A stretch of 64,000 nucleotides of DNA from Flavobacterium sp. N1736 (GCF_025947065.1 NZ_CP109994.1:248001-312000); one strand, 5' to 3'; positions 1-9,055 are shown, counted from the stretch's first letter. Made by a program: numbers and translations. Notes: generated by a model not told the origin, from the letters alone.

Positions 1-1017
1 AACTTCGACCCAACGTCCTTTTGGTCCCATAACGGTAATGTGCAAAGCTTCATAACCAGTTGATTTTGGTGATGAAATCCAGTCACGCAAACGACTTGGG
101 CTTGGTCTGTAATGATCTGTTACGATCGAATATATTTTCCACGCGACAAACTTTTCGTCATGCGGATCTGCTTTATAAACAATTCTAAGGGCAAATTTGT
201 CGTAAACTTCATCAAAACTTACATTTTGGGCGCGCATTTTTCGACGAATCGAATAAATAGATTTCGGACGTCCTTTTATAATATAATCAATTTCTTCCTT
301 GTCTAATGATTTCTTTAAAACATCTGAAATGTCTTTGATATAAGCATCTTGTTCTTCTTTAGTTTCTCTGATCTTGCTAACAATATCATCATAAACGGCA
401 GGTTCAGTATATTTTAAACCAAGATCCTCGAGTTTGGTTTTAATATTATAAAGTCCCAAACGATGGGCAAGAGGTGCATAGATATATAAAGTTTCAGAGG
501 CGATTTTAGTCTGTTTGTATTCCGCCATCGAATCCATAGTTTGCATATTGTGCAAACGATCTGCCAATTTGATCAGGATAACGCGAACATCATCGTTCAA
601 AGTCAGAATCATTTTTCTGAAATTCTCTGCCTGCATTGAGGCATTCAGGTCTTTTTGAACCATCGAAATTTTAGTCAGACCTTCAACTAATTGTGCTACT
701 TTTGGATTGAATAATCTCTCGATATCTTCAACCGTCATAGGCGTATCTTCGACAACATCATGCAATAAAGCCGCGGCAATAGAGGTCGCTCCCAGACCAA
801 TTTCTGAGGCAACAATTTTTGCAACTGCAATAGGATGAAAGATATACGCTTCTCCAGATTTGCGTCGTTGCTCTTTATGAGCATCAACAGCAACATCAAA
901 AGCTTTTCGGATCAGTTTTTTATCAGTTGGGCTTAAAGTTTGGTAGCTAATTCGAAGTAATTCTTTGTATTCCTGCGCAATTGCTTTATTTTCTTTTTCA
1001 ATATCTATTTCTATCAT
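1..1017 (-). CDS. RelA/SpoT family (p)ppGpp synthetase/hydrolase, 5' part
   Basis: Stringent-response enzyme that makes and/or degrades (p)ppGpp in the cytosol. I translated the minus strand from the ATG at 1017; 339 codons stay open to the left edge, so the gene is cut by the window. The N-terminus carries an HD-type hydrolase region with HPIAVAKIVA, ALLHDVVEDT and IKLADRLHNM, followed by the start of the synthetase domain (IKGRPKSIYSIRRKM, then GYEALHITVMGPKGRW near the cut). Intact HD motifs suggest a hydrolase-competent bifunctional Rel/SpoT. The C-terminal TGS and ACT regions would lie outside the window. The next gene upstream is a TrmH methyltransferase on the same strand, about 220 bp away, with a dispersed repeat between them. 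Confidence 0.93.
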   Translation of the reverse strand, partial: MIEIDIEKENKAIAQEYKELLRISYQTLSPTDKKLIRKAFDVAVDAHKEQRRKSGEAYIFHPIAVAKIVASEIGLGATSIAAALLHDVVEDTPMTVEDIERLFNPKVAQLVEGLTKISMVQKDLNASMQAENFRKMILTLNDDVRVILIKLADRLHNMQTMDSMAEYKQTKIASETLYIYAPLAHRLGLYNIKTKLEDLGLKYTEPAVYDDIVSKIRETKEEQDAYIKDISDVLKKSLDKEEIDYIIKGRPKSIYSIRRKMRAQNVSFDEVYDKFALRIVYKADPHDEKFVAWKIYSIVTDHYRPSPSRLRDWISSPKSTGYEALHITVMGPKGRWVEV

Positions 1018-1074
1018 AACGGCATAGTTCAAGTACTAAAAATAGGAATAAGTTTGAACATACGCAAGGGAATG

Positions 1075-1103
1075 GATTGTTGATTTTAGATTTTAGATTT
1101 CTG
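1075..1103. repeat. 29-bp AT-rich dispersed repeat, intergenic copy
   Basis: This intergenic segment reads on the minus strand as three degenerate AATCTAAA/AATCAACA units. The same 29 bases with one mismatch occur on the plus strand at 12224-12252, inside the sugar aminotransferase gene. The rest of the 1018-1235 gap is AT-rich, with a TTTGTACCTTTGCACC segment near 1200; I see no gene in it. Confidence 0.7.
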
Positions 1104-1235
1104 ATTTTAGAGGGTAGATTTTGGCTCAGTCTGACAATATAAATAATAAACTTTTGTTTAAAAATAAATAAAGTAAAACCGCAGGTTTTTAATTTGACCC
1201 TTTGTACCTTTGCACCTCTGAACCTCAGAACAAAA

Positions 1236-2024
1236 CTAAAACCCTCTCTGTCTTTTTGCTTCAAAAATTAAAATTGCGGCAGCAACAGAAACATTCATGC
1301 TGTCAATTTCTCCCTGCATCGGTATTATGATGTTTTGAGTTGCGGCATCACGCCATTCCTGCGTTAATCCGGTTGCTTCTGTGCCAACAACCAAAGCGGT
1401 TGGAGTAGTAAAATTTTGGGTATGATATGAAGTTGAATTCTGTAAAGTAGCGCAGTAAAAATCAATCTTTTTTTCTTTCAAAAAAGTAATAATTTCGGCT
1501 GTCGTTCCGGTTGCAATTTGGTTGGTAAACAAACAGCCAACACTTGAGCGAACGATATTTGGATTGTATAAATCACTTTTGGGATTTGCAATTAAAACGG
1601 CGTCCAGATTTGCAGCATCGGCAGTACGCAAAAGCGCGCCGATATTTCCTGGTTTTTCCGGTGCTTCAGCCACCAAAATCAGCGGATTTTCAGATAATTT
1701 TAAATCAGATAATTGCAGCGATTTGGTTTTGGCTATCGCTAAAATTCCTTCGGTTGTATCGCGATATGCCAGTTTTTGATAGACTTCTTTATTGATTTCT
1801 ATCATTTGTATGGGTGATTTTACCAACTTATTGATTTCATTTTCTGAAACTAATTCAGGTAAAAACAAGACCGTTTCTATTTCGTAACCGCCTTTTATGG
1901 CTAGGGAAATTTCACGTAATCCTTCAATCAAAAATGTTCCGGTTTGTTTGCGGGCTTTTGCTTTTTCCTGCAATAAAACAAGCGATTTTATAAACGGATT
2001 TTGAATTGAAGTGATTTGTTTCAT
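1236..2024 (-). CDS. TrmH/SpoU-family RNA 2'-O-methyltransferase
   Basis: Predicted SAM-dependent rRNA or tRNA ribose methyltransferase of the SPOUT class, 262 residues. The N-terminus (IQNPFIKSLVLLQEKAKARK, then FLIEGLREI) matches the small substrate-binding domain of the RlmB/TsnR group. The C-terminal knot domain shows motif 1 (NIGALLRTADAANLDAVLI), motif 2 (VVGTEATGLTQEW) and motif 3 (IPMQGEIDSMNVSVAAAILIFE). The length is normal for the family. The RNA target cannot be read from the sequence; RlmB-like Gm methylation of 23S rRNA is one possibility. The ATG at 2024 lies about 30 bp downstream of a good minus-strand promoter. Confidence 0.9.
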   Translation of the reverse strand: MKQITSIQNPFIKSLVLLQEKAKARKQTGTFLIEGLREISLAIKGGYEIETVLFLPELVSENEINKLVKSPIQMIEINKEVYQKLAYRDTTEGILAIAKTKSLQLSDLKLSENPLILVAEAPEKPGNIGALLRTADAANLDAVLIANPKSDLYNPNIVRSSVGCLFTNQIATGTTAEIITFLKEKKIDFYCATLQNSTSYHTQNFTTPTALVVGTEATGLTQEWRDAATQNIIIPMQGEIDSMNVSVAAAILIFEAKRQRGF

Positions 2025-2053
2025 TTTTTTTAAGGCTCAAAGTTGCAAAGGAG

Positions 2054-2085
2054 CAAAGGTACAGAGGTTTTTTTCGTCCTGCAAG
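2054..2085 (-). promoter_or_regulatory. Bacteroidota-type promoter for the TrmH-family gene
   Basis: On the minus strand CTTG (2082-2085) is followed after 20 bases by TACCTTTG (2054-2061). This fits the Bacteroidota sigma-A pattern TTTG-N19-21-TAnnTTTG with one mismatch in the -33 box. The start codon is about 30 bases downstream. The -7 box lies within a dispersed CTTTGCACCTTTG-like repeat. Confidence 0.55.
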
Positions 2086-2120
2086 GTTTTTACACGAATC
2101 CAAAATGTGTTAAGGAATCT

Positions 2121-2210
2121 TGTCATTTCGACGGAGGAGAAATCACATACGGAGAGCGACGTACTGTGTGTAAGTTTCTAGTGCGATTTCTCCCTTCGGT
2201 CGAAATGACA
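2121..2210. repeat. GTCATTTCGA palindromic repeat, copy 1
   Basis: About 90 bp bounded by TGTCATTTCG and its exact complement CGAAATGACA, with inner arms GAGAAATCACA and GCGATTTCTC. It can fold into a long imperfect hairpin. Related copies lie at 5962, 52024 and 55574, always between genes. Confidence 0.8.
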
Positions 2211-2261
2211 GAACTAGCATAGAAAGTATCAATTTAAAAAATTAATTCGTGGCAAAAAATC

Positions 2262-3347
2262 TTATTTCTCAAACAATTCCGTTACTTCTTTTTCAACAGG
2301 ATGATCGGCTGTAAAAGTATAGCCCATAATTTTGGCAATAGTCTGCGCAAATTGTTTTTGGTATAATTGCGAATCTGTTTTGATTTCGCCTTTTGGAGCA
2401 ATTTCCGGTCCAATTGCAGCAAACCAAATTTGAGATGCACCGACAATTTTTTCGCCGTGACTTGTCCATTCTGATTTTACTTTGTCACCGCGACCGTGAT
2501 CGACGGTAATTAACAAAGTCGTTTTGTTTTTATATTGCGGATCGTTTTGTACAAAATTCCAAATTTCCTTAATCCATTTATCAACCTGATTTGCAGCGTC
2601 AAGATACGATCTGTAATGTCCTGAATGTGCCCATTCGTCGGTTTCGCCATACGAAATATAAAGAACTTTTGGTTTGTTGGTTTTAAGTTCGTTCAGCGCT
2701 TCATAATGTGTGAAAACATCGAGACATTCATCTTCATGAAAAGGCTTAAACGAATTGTCACGCATTTCATTTAGTAATTTCTGAGTTGCCGTTGGCTTGT
2801 TTCCTCCAACTTTATCGAAGGCAGAAATTACAGGAAAACCACTTCTTTTTTCATTCAAAATTCGGTCAAAAGCATCCCATGCGCCAAAAGCGATTGTTTT
2901 TCCTTTTAATTTTGGCTGTTTATTTAAGAACTCCAAAACATTCACGTTTGGATTTGGTTTATACGCATTTGAGTTTACAAGAAGATCTACATTTCCCGTA
3001 AAAATTTCACTGTATCCCGGATAACTAAACCAATACGGATTTGAAACATCAACTTTATTTCCTAAATCACGATTGCCATAAATTTGCCCTTTTGTCGCAA
3101 TTTCAGACCATAAAAAAGGCATTAGTTTTTGGCGGCGTTCTTTGAAATCGGCACTTCCGTATTTTTTATAAATATAAATGCTGTCGCCCTGATTGAAGTT
3201 TTTATCATTGGCAATTTCAGCGTCTATTCCTTTAAAAACTTCCTGCCATCTAAAACCATCTGTGGTTATAACAATAATGTTTTCTGTTTTTTGTGCATGT
3301 GACAGGAAACTGACTAAAACAAATAAGAGTAAAAATGCTTTTTTCAT
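2262..3347 (-). CDS. Exported alkaline-phosphatase-superfamily hydrolase
   Basis: Predicted periplasmic phosphodiesterase, phosphatase or sulfatase-like enzyme, 361 residues. I chose the ATG at 3347 because it begins directly with a Sec signal peptide (MKKAFLLLFVLVSFLSHAQ); an upstream ATG at 3380 would add 11 residues before it. Superfamily motifs are visible: ITTDGFRW near the mature N-terminus, a probable nucleophile segment FSYPGYSEIFTG, a metal-ligand segment YGETDEWAHSGHY and the C-terminal TVDHGRGD. The substrate is not predictable. It stands alone, flanked by a palindromic repeat downstream and by the DUF58 gene upstream. Confidence 0.82.
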   Translation of the reverse strand: MKKAFLLLFVLVSFLSHAQKTENIIVITTDGFRWQEVFKGIDAEIANDKNFNQGDSIYIYKKYGSADFKERRQKLMPFLWSEIATKGQIYGNRDLGNKVDVSNPYWFSYPGYSEIFTGNVDLLVNSNAYKPNPNVNVLEFLNKQPKLKGKTIAFGAWDAFDRILNEKRSGFPVISAFDKVGGNKPTATQKLLNEMRDNSFKPFHEDECLDVFTHYEALNELKTNKPKVLYISYGETDEWAHSGHYRSYLDAANQVDKWIKEIWNFVQNDPQYKNKTTLLITVDHGRGDKVKSEWTSHGEKIVGASQIWFAAIGPEIAPKGEIKTDSQLYQKQFAQTIAKIMGYTFTADHPVEKEVTELFEK

Positions 3348-3476
3348 ATTTTTTCGAGTTACAAAAGTTCGTAGAAACAAAGGTTCAAAGATTTTTGGTC
3401 ATTCTTACATGTTATTTATGAACTTGATAGCTTGGTAATACTTATTTTACATTTTCACAACATACCATTTCACATT

Positions 3477-4808
3477 TTATAAAATTCCTCTTGCCTTAAT
3501 TTCCAAATATTTATTAATAGCATCCAGAGTTAAATTCTCAGGTTGGGTTAATACCGAATGAATTCCGTATTTTTTAAGTTCGTTTGCGATTAAACGTTTT
3601 TCAAACATGAATTTTTCTGCAATTACTTTATCGTAAACTTCCTGAATCGTGTCCGTTTTTTTATTGATGATCTCGTTTAATTCTGTGTTACTAAAAAAAA
3701 CAACCACTAATAAATGACTTTTTGCAATTCCTTTTAAATAGGGCATTTGGCGGTTTAAACCATCCATAGTTTCAAAATTGGTATATAAAATAATCAAACT
3801 TCTCTGGTTGATATTTTTCTTGATATCAACATACAAACGGCTGTAATCACTTTCGAAAAAGTCAGTTTTAATGTTGTATAAAGTTTCGAGGATTTTCTGC
3901 ATTTGCGAACCTCTTTTTTCGGCAAAAACTCTGTTTTCGACCTTTTTAGAGAATGCAAAAATTCCCGCTTTATCTTGTTTTTTCAAAATTACATTGGCGA
4001 GAACCAAAGTCGAATTTATCGCATAATCAAGTAAACTCAAACCATTAAAAGGCATTTGCATGACGCGTCCTTTATCAATCGCCAAATAAACCGATTGTGA
4101 TTTTTCGTCCTGAAACTGATTGACCATCAAAGCATTTTTCTTGGCGGTTGCTTTCCAGTTTAAAGTTCGAAGATCGTCGCCCTGAACATATTCTTTAATT
4201 TGTTCAAATTCCATGGTGTGACCAATTCGGCGAATTTTTTTGATTCCGTATTGGTATAAATTATTCGAAAAAGCCAGTAAATCGTATTTTCTCAATTGAA
4301 TATAAGACGGATACGTTGGCACCATTTTATCTTTATCAAAAGTAAATCTTCTTGAAATTAGTTTTAAAGGAGAAGAAACGTAAATATTTAAATTTCCAAA
4401 GTAATATTCTCCACGTTCAGTCGGGCGTAAATCATATCCAATTTTATCGTGACCGGAAGCTTTTATATTTCTTAAAATTTTAAAATCACGTACCTGAAAC
4501 TGAAACGGGATTTCATCAATAATTTTAATCGAAACTGGAAATGTATAATGATTTTTGATCGAAATATTTATGGGATTTAAATCGCCGTTTGAAAGTTTTT
4601 CAGGCATTTCCCTCGAAGCTTCAATTCCGGTTTTAGCCAAATATAAAATCAAAATATCAAGTCCCAAAAAAGTGATTAATACCAAAATAATAAACCAGAC
4701 TCCGTTATATAAATTTGGAAAAATAAAAGCGCAAACAAACAATCCTATAATACCCAAAAGCACATAGAAAAAGAAGTTGTTGAGATATAGACTTTTTATG
4801 AATTTCAT
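3477..4808 (-). CDS. DUF58 domain membrane-anchored protein
   Basis: Protein of 443 residues with two hydrophobic segments near the N-terminus (about 10-55) and a long region ending in the DUF58 core. The core shows GDDLRTLNWKATAKKNALMV followed by a von Willebrand A-like fold (VYLAIDKGRVM, near 240-250). DUF58 proteins are usually encoded beside MoxR ATPases and are thought to be acted on by them, perhaps with a metal-dependent adhesion site. Here the MoxR gene lies just upstream on the same strand, separated by a repeat-rich 96-bp spacer. The role is inferred from the family; the exact function is unknown. Confidence 0.85.
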   Translation of the reverse strand: MKFIKSLYLNNFFFYVLLGIIGLFVCAFIFPNLYNGVWFIILVLITFLGLDILILYLAKTGIEASREMPEKLSNGDLNPINISIKNHYTFPVSIKIIDEIPFQFQVRDFKILRNIKASGHDKIGYDLRPTERGEYYFGNLNIYVSSPLKLISRRFTFDKDKMVPTYPSYIQLRKYDLLAFSNNLYQYGIKKIRRIGHTMEFEQIKEYVQGDDLRTLNWKATAKKNALMVNQFQDEKSQSVYLAIDKGRVMQMPFNGLSLLDYAINSTLVLANVILKKQDKAGIFAFSKKVENRVFAEKRGSQMQKILETLYNIKTDFFESDYSRLYVDIKKNINQRSLIILYTNFETMDGLNRQMPYLKGIAKSHLLVVVFFSNTELNEIINKKTDTIQEVYDKVIAEKFMFEKRLIANELKKYGIHSVLTQPENLTLDAINKYLEIKARGIL

Positions 4809-4817
4809 TTTTTTAGT

Positions 4818-4903
4818 TTTCGGTTTTCAGTCTTCAGTCTCAGTTTTCAGTCTCAGTTTTTCAGTTTGAGTTTAATACTGAGAACTGAGACTGAGACTGA
4901 AAA
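4818..4903. repeat. CAGTCTCAG inverted and tandem repeat
   Basis: The spacer between the MoxR and DUF58 genes holds three TTCAGTCT(CAG) units on the left and the complementary CTGAGACTGAGACTGAAAAC on the right, so a single strand could fold into a long hairpin. It may attenuate or stabilise the transcript between the two genes. It is too short and irregular to be a CRISPR array. Confidence 0.7.
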
Positions 4904-4904
4904 C

Positions 4905-5918
4905 TTACCTCGGTATTTCTACTGTTTCAATAATTTGTTTAATAATTTCTGCGCTTGTAATTCCTTCCATTTCACGTTCAGGAGCGACAATAACGCGGTG
5001 TTGTAAAACTGGCGTTGAAGCTTCTTTAATATCTTCGGGAGTTACGAAATCACGACCGCGAATGGCTGCAAAACCTTTGGCAGCGTTCAAAATTGCGATC
5101 GAAGCACGAGGTGAAGCTCCTAAATATAAAAAAGCATTTTCTCTTGTGTTTACCACGATTCTCGCAATATATTCCAATAAATTTTGCTCTACTCTAATTT
5201 GTTTGATTAAAGCCTGATATCCTTTTATTTCCTCGGCAGAAAGAATCGTTTTTATTGCTTCTAGTTTTCCGTGATCCTGTAATAAATGTTCTCTTTGAAT
5301 GATGAGGATTTCTTCGTCTAATTTTGGATAATCAATTGAAATTTTGAATAAAAAACGGTCTAATTGCGCTTCCGGTAAACGGTACGTTCCTTCCTGCTCA
5401 ATTGGATTTTGTGTCGCAATAACCAAAAACGGAGTTTCAAGCTGATACGCAGAACCATCAATTGTAATCTGGCGTTCTTCCATTACTTCAAAAAGTGCAG
5501 CTTGTGTTTTGGCAGGCGCACGGTTGATCTCGTCAATTAAAATTAAATTGGAGAAAATAGGTCCTTGCTTAAATTCAAATTCTGAACTTTTCAGGTTAAA
5601 AATTGAAGTTCCTAAAATATCCGAAGGCATTAAATCCGGCGTAAACTGAATTCGGCTAAAGCCAATATTCAGCGTTTTTGATAATAATTTTGCCGTAATG
5701 GTTTTTGCAACTCCGGGAACACCTTCTAGCAAAACGTGTCCGTTTGATAAAATGGCAACCAAAAGCTGATCGATCATTTTATGCTGACCTACAATAACGG
5801 TTTCAAGCTCTTTTTTAATGCTGTTAACATGCTCTAAAAGCGGAGTAAGGTTTATTCTGGTTTCAAAATTCACGTTTTCGTTCGTGATTTCTGTTTCTGG
5901 TGTATTAAAATCGTCCAT
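4905..5918 (-). CDS. MoxR family AAA+ ATPase
   Basis: Cytosolic AAA+ ATPase of 337 residues, normal for MoxR. Walker A is GVPGVAKT (around 65-75) and Walker B is LILIDEINRAPAKTQAALFE; an ATQNP sensor segment and the MoxR C-terminal lid (LGASPRASIAILNAAKGFA) are present. MoxR ATPases act as chaperone-like remodelers of proteins with von Willebrand A or DUF58 domains. The next gene downstream is a DUF58 protein and the genes upstream encode DUF4350, DUF4129 and SpoIIM-like membrane proteins, so it is probably the ATPase of this cluster. The 174-bp gap upstream holds palindromic repeat copy 2. Confidence 0.93.
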   Translation of the reverse strand: MDDFNTPETEITNENVNFETRINLTPLLEHVNSIKKELETVIVGQHKMIDQLLVAILSNGHVLLEGVPGVAKTITAKLLSKTLNIGFSRIQFTPDLMPSDILGTSIFNLKSSEFEFKQGPIFSNLILIDEINRAPAKTQAALFEVMEERQITIDGSAYQLETPFLVIATQNPIEQEGTYRLPEAQLDRFLFKISIDYPKLDEEILIIQREHLLQDHGKLEAIKTILSAEEIKGYQALIKQIRVEQNLLEYIARIVVNTRENAFLYLGASPRASIAILNAAKGFAAIRGRDFVTPEDIKEASTPVLQHRVIVAPEREMEGITSAEIIKQIIETVEIPR

Positions 5919-5961
5919 GTTTTGGTCTGTTTTCTTTTGATTGAATTATTGTTTTTCTTTT

Positions 5962-6074
5962 TGTCATTTCGACGAAGGAGAAATCACACCCAGTATTCCA
6001 CAACGATTTTTCTTTGTTTGTGTGATTTACTTTGTGTTCTTTTCTTGTGTGATTTCTCCTTCGTCGAAATGACA
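5962..6074. repeat. GTCATTTCGA palindromic repeat, copy 2
   Basis: It begins TGTCATTTCGACGAAGGAGA and ends with the near-complement GATTTCTCCTTCGTCGAAAT followed by GACA. The perfectly complementary arms are over 20 bases long with a loop of about 65 bases. It lies between the MoxR and DUF4350 genes, where a folded transcript could act as a processing or termination site. Confidence 0.8.
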
Positions 6075-6092
6075 ATAAAATCGTATTGTTAT

Positions 6093-7301
6093 TTAATGTA
6101 AAACTTTCTCGATTGCATTATTAATTCTGATTAAATCTTCTTCGAGACTTCCGTGATAACTTTTTCGATGTTCGTTGATCAAAAATACAAGTTCCCGAAT
6201 ATCGTTTTCATCTTTTCCTGATTTGTGATGCATTTTTTTGATAAAATCATCATCTAATTTTGTTGTATCAATTAGATATTCATTTCGAATTCTTTCGAGG
6301 AAATAAATGATTTTTTTATCAATAATATTATCGTGATCGCCTTCCTGATAATATAAATTTCCGATTGTTTTTGTAAAATCAAGCGTTAAATTTGGCAACG
6401 GTTTTAATATCGGAACAACTCTTTGTTTTCGTTTTGCGTTGAAAATAATAAAAATCAGAATCCCGATTAAAAATAAATACCACGCCCATTTTAATGCCGG
6501 CTGACTCATAATATAACGCAAAGGCGAGTCTGAAATCGATTCACCGTTTTGTCCTTTTGTATACCAGTAAATATTTCCTTTTGGAAGATACGAAAGTACA
6601 CTTTCTGCATATTGATAATGGTCTTTTTTTAATAAATGATAATTTGTAAAAGCCACGGGCTGCATGTGCAGATAAAAATATCCGTTGACATAAGGCACTT
6701 TAATAAAATCAATTTGTTTTTTATCTTCATTTCCCTGATAGCCTAAAACTGTTGTGGTTAAAGTATCAATTTTCGAAAAATAATTGTTTTCGATTTCTTT
6801 TTCGGTTATGGGATATTTTTTTGAATTTAGTTTTTTATTGGCGAGCCAAACAGAGTTTATTTTTGTGTTTAGAAAACTTGAATTGATTTCAATTTTTAAA
6901 CTGTCTAATAAGGATTTCGGAAATGTTTTCATGCTCAAAAAAGCATTGTTTCCGTGCGAAACAAAATAAAAAAGTTCTGTAATCGACTGATCGTCAATTT
7001 CACCATATTCTGAAATACTTAAAAAAGTACCTTTTATTTTGTATTTTCCTGCTGTTGTATCGGGAACATATTTTGAATCTAAAAACTCGTAAGGCGTTAT
7101 GGCAGAAACTCTTTCTATTTTTTGATTTTTTAAAAGCCCGTTGATTTCCTTATCAAAAACATACAATCCAAATGGGATTTTGTCATTGACAGAATAAGTT
7201 GGGCGCCAATCAATTGGTTTTGACTGATTACGATCTGCTATTAAAATCACTGCGAAAACTACAAGTAAAATAGCAATATAAATTTTGATGGATTTACTCA
7301 T
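6093..7301 (-). CDS. DUF4350 domain membrane protein
   Basis: Protein of 402 residues with an N-terminal membrane anchor (IAILLVVFAVILIA, residues 9-22), a long periplasmic region, and a second membrane segment near residues 275-290 (YLFLIGILIFIIFNA) before a cytosolic helical tail. DUF4350 proteins recur next to MoxR and DUF58 genes. Its start overlaps the end of the upstream DUF4129 gene by 8 bp, which indicates coupled expression. No catalytic motif was recognised. Function unknown; a structural or regulatory partner of the MoxR complex is the best guess. Confidence 0.78.
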   Translation of the reverse strand: MSKSIKIYIAILLVVFAVILIADRNQSKPIDWRPTYSVNDKIPFGLYVFDKEINGLLKNQKIERVSAITPYEFLDSKYVPDTTAGKYKIKGTFLSISEYGEIDDQSITELFYFVSHGNNAFLSMKTFPKSLLDSLKIEINSSFLNTKINSVWLANKKLNSKKYPITEKEIENNYFSKIDTLTTTVLGYQGNEDKKQIDFIKVPYVNGYFYLHMQPVAFTNYHLLKKDHYQYAESVLSYLPKGNIYWYTKGQNGESISDSPLRYIMSQPALKWAWYLFLIGILIFIIFNAKRKQRVVPILKPLPNLTLDFTKTIGNLYYQEGDHDNIIDKKIIYFLERIRNEYLIDTTKLDDDFIKKMHHKSGKDENDIRELVFLINEHRKSYHGSLEEDLIRINNAIEKVLH

Positions 7302-8064
7302 TGCTAAAGGTTTTTATAGATTTCTTAAATCGGTTTTCGGTTTTTATAAAAGTGGTTTCATCGATTTCAAATTCGCCATACCAAATATGATTGTACAAAT
7401 ACGATAAATACATGAATTCTTCCCTGTGCGCAGGTCTTTGAAGTTCGTATAAATAATCAGAATTGGTTTTTTCAATATCCCATTTTATATAATGATTTTG
7501 CGCCATGACTTTCAATAACCAAAGATAATAGTATCGAATAGCGATTCTTCTTTCGCCGGATGCAATACTTTCTTTAATAAGTTTTTCGAAGTCTAAAAGG
7601 TGAATATTTTTTTCAATATCAGAATAATAGACGGTTTTTTTATGTGCATTTTTTCCAAAAATCCATTGTCCATCTTTGGCAATTATCGCTTTTACAATTA
7701 AATAAATCACGAAAATAACAATGATGGCAGCGATTACTTTCAGAAAAATTGCTACAAGATTGAATGATGCATCCGGATCTTTAAAAGTAAAAATGCTTCT
7801 GAAAATACTGGCGAGCCATTCTTTAAAATAATCCCAGGCGTTTTTTTCTGGTGGTTTGACTTCGTAAACAAAATCAGAATCTTTGTATTTTTTCTTGAAA
7901 TCTTTTTTGAATGTTTTGGCTTTAACAGTATCGGAATCAATTTTAATATCTTTTTCGGCATATTTTACAAATTCAGATACTGGTTCGGCTGTAGCCAAAG
8001 TGTCCTGCGCAATTGAAATACTGCAATAAAAAAGAAAAGATAAAACGAAGAAAATTTTATTCAT
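7294..8064 (-). CDS. DUF4129 domain membrane protein
   Basis: Protein of 256 residues. It opens with a signal peptide (MNKIFFVLSFLFYCSISIAQ), has a charged periplasmic stretch, one membrane segment around 107-127 (AIFLKVIAAIIVIFVIYLIV) and a C-terminal cytosolic domain with the DUF4129 look (IAIRYYYLWLLKVMAQ, then KTNSDYLYEL). DUF4129 is found with transglutaminase-like and MoxR/DUF58 proteins. It lies 13 bp after the SpoIIM-like gene and overlaps the DUF4350 gene, so these three form a tight unit. Precise role unknown. Confidence 0.75.
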   Translation of the reverse strand: MNKIFFVLSFLFYCSISIAQDTLATAEPVSEFVKYAEKDIKIDSDTVKAKTFKKDFKKKYKDSDFVYEVKPPEKNAWDYFKEWLASIFRSIFTFKDPDASFNLVAIFLKVIAAIIVIFVIYLIVKAIIAKDGQWIFGKNAHKKTVYYSDIEKNIHLLDFEKLIKESIASGERRIAIRYYYLWLLKVMAQNHYIKWDIEKTNSDYLYELQRPAHREEFMYLSYLYNHIWYGEFEIDETTFIKTENRFKKSIKTFSNE

Positions 8065-8077
8065 TATTGGTTTCTGA

Positions 8078-9055
8078 TTAATTCAATTTGGCGGGTAGCT
8101 GTGTTTTTTTGTATACAATAAAAGGATAAACCAAATAATAAAAAGAGATTATACCAAGTGTTGCCAGGATAATTAAACTGCTTAACCAGTTTGGCATATC
8201 GATGGAATATCGGGTAATAAAACCTTCCAGAAATCCGGCACTAATCGTGAATGGAAATGTGCTCAGAAATATTTTGAAACTGTTTTTAAAACCTATTTTA
8301 AATGAATTTATTCTCGAAAAAGTCTTTGGAAACAAGATTGAAGCTCCTAAAATAAATCCGGCTGCGGTTTCGATTACAATGGCAAAAATTTCCATAGAAC
8401 CATGAATCCAGATTCCGCGAACACTTTTCCAGAAAACATTCTGATCGTAAAAGAAGTATTGAAACGCACCAAGCATAATGCAGTTTTGCAGCGAAATATA
8501 AAAAGTTCCAAGTCCGCCAAAAATGCCGTAAATGTAACATCTCGCGCCTACATACAAGTTGTTCATGGTAATGCCAATGAAACTTCCCCAATTACTTCCG
8601 GAGCCGTAAACCGCCATAGGATCGCCTTTTTTAATGTTTTCAAGCGTCATATTTACATATCCATCGCCTAAAATAAGGCGAACAAAGTTTTGATCATATC
8701 GCGCCGAAATTACGCCAATGCCAACGGTTATAAAAAACATAACAAAAGCATACATTAAATATCTTCTGTAATCGTAGACTAATAACGGAACTTCAGTTTT
8801 AAAAAACTCTGTAAACCTGTTTTTTTCGGCTCGTTTTGTTTTATAAATCTTCTGGTAAATCTGCGACGCAAGATGATTTAAGTAAATTACTGTTTTACTT
8901 TTTGGATAATAAGTTTGGGCATACGATAAGTCATTCATCATTTGAATGTACAAATTAGCTAACTCGTCAGGATTTTTTTTAGCTTTACCAAAAATAGCTA
9001 GCTCAAATTCCAGCCATTTTTCTTTATTTTGTTTTATGAAGGCAACTTCTCTCAT
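8078..9055 (-). CDS. SpoIIM-like integral membrane protein
   Basis: Protein of 325 residues with a soluble N-terminal region of about 95 residues and then five or six membrane segments, matching the stage II sporulation protein M family (DUF95). Family landmarks include FVMFFITVGIGVISA near 105 and FKIFLSTFPFTISAGFLEGF near 260. These bacteria do not sporulate; homologues outside Firmicutes are common beside MoxR and RDD genes and have no established role. It is the first gene of the minus-strand cluster, and its start lies only 20 bp from the divergent RDD gene. Confidence 0.82.
   Translation of the reverse strand: MREVAFIKQNKEKWLEFELAIFGKAKKNPDELANLYIQMMNDLSYAQTYYPKSKTVIYLNHLASQIYQKIYKTKRAEKNRFTEFFKTEVPLLVYDYRRYLMYAFVMFFITVGIGVISARYDQNFVRLILGDGYVNMTLENIKKGDPMAVYGSGSNWGSFIGITMNNLYVGARCYIYGIFGGLGTFYISLQNCIMLGAFQYFFYDQNVFWKSVRGIWIHGSMEIFAIVIETAAGFILGASILFPKTFSRINSFKIGFKNSFKIFLSTFPFTISAGFLEGFITRYSIDMPNWLSSLIILATLGIISFYYLVYPFIVYKKTQLPAKLN

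Noticed and set aside
998..1264. Minus-strand open frame between the RelA/SpoT and TrmH genes
   Set aside because: It overlaps both neighbours and is translated from dispersed repeats.
4818..4903. Possible CRISPR-like repeats between the MoxR and DUF58 genes
   Set aside because: The units are short, adjacent and irregular, and they pair with each other; there are no spacers and no cas genes.
8078..9055. Sporulation gene
   Set aside because: SpoIIM-like proteins are widespread in non-sporulating bacteria; no other sporulation gene is present.
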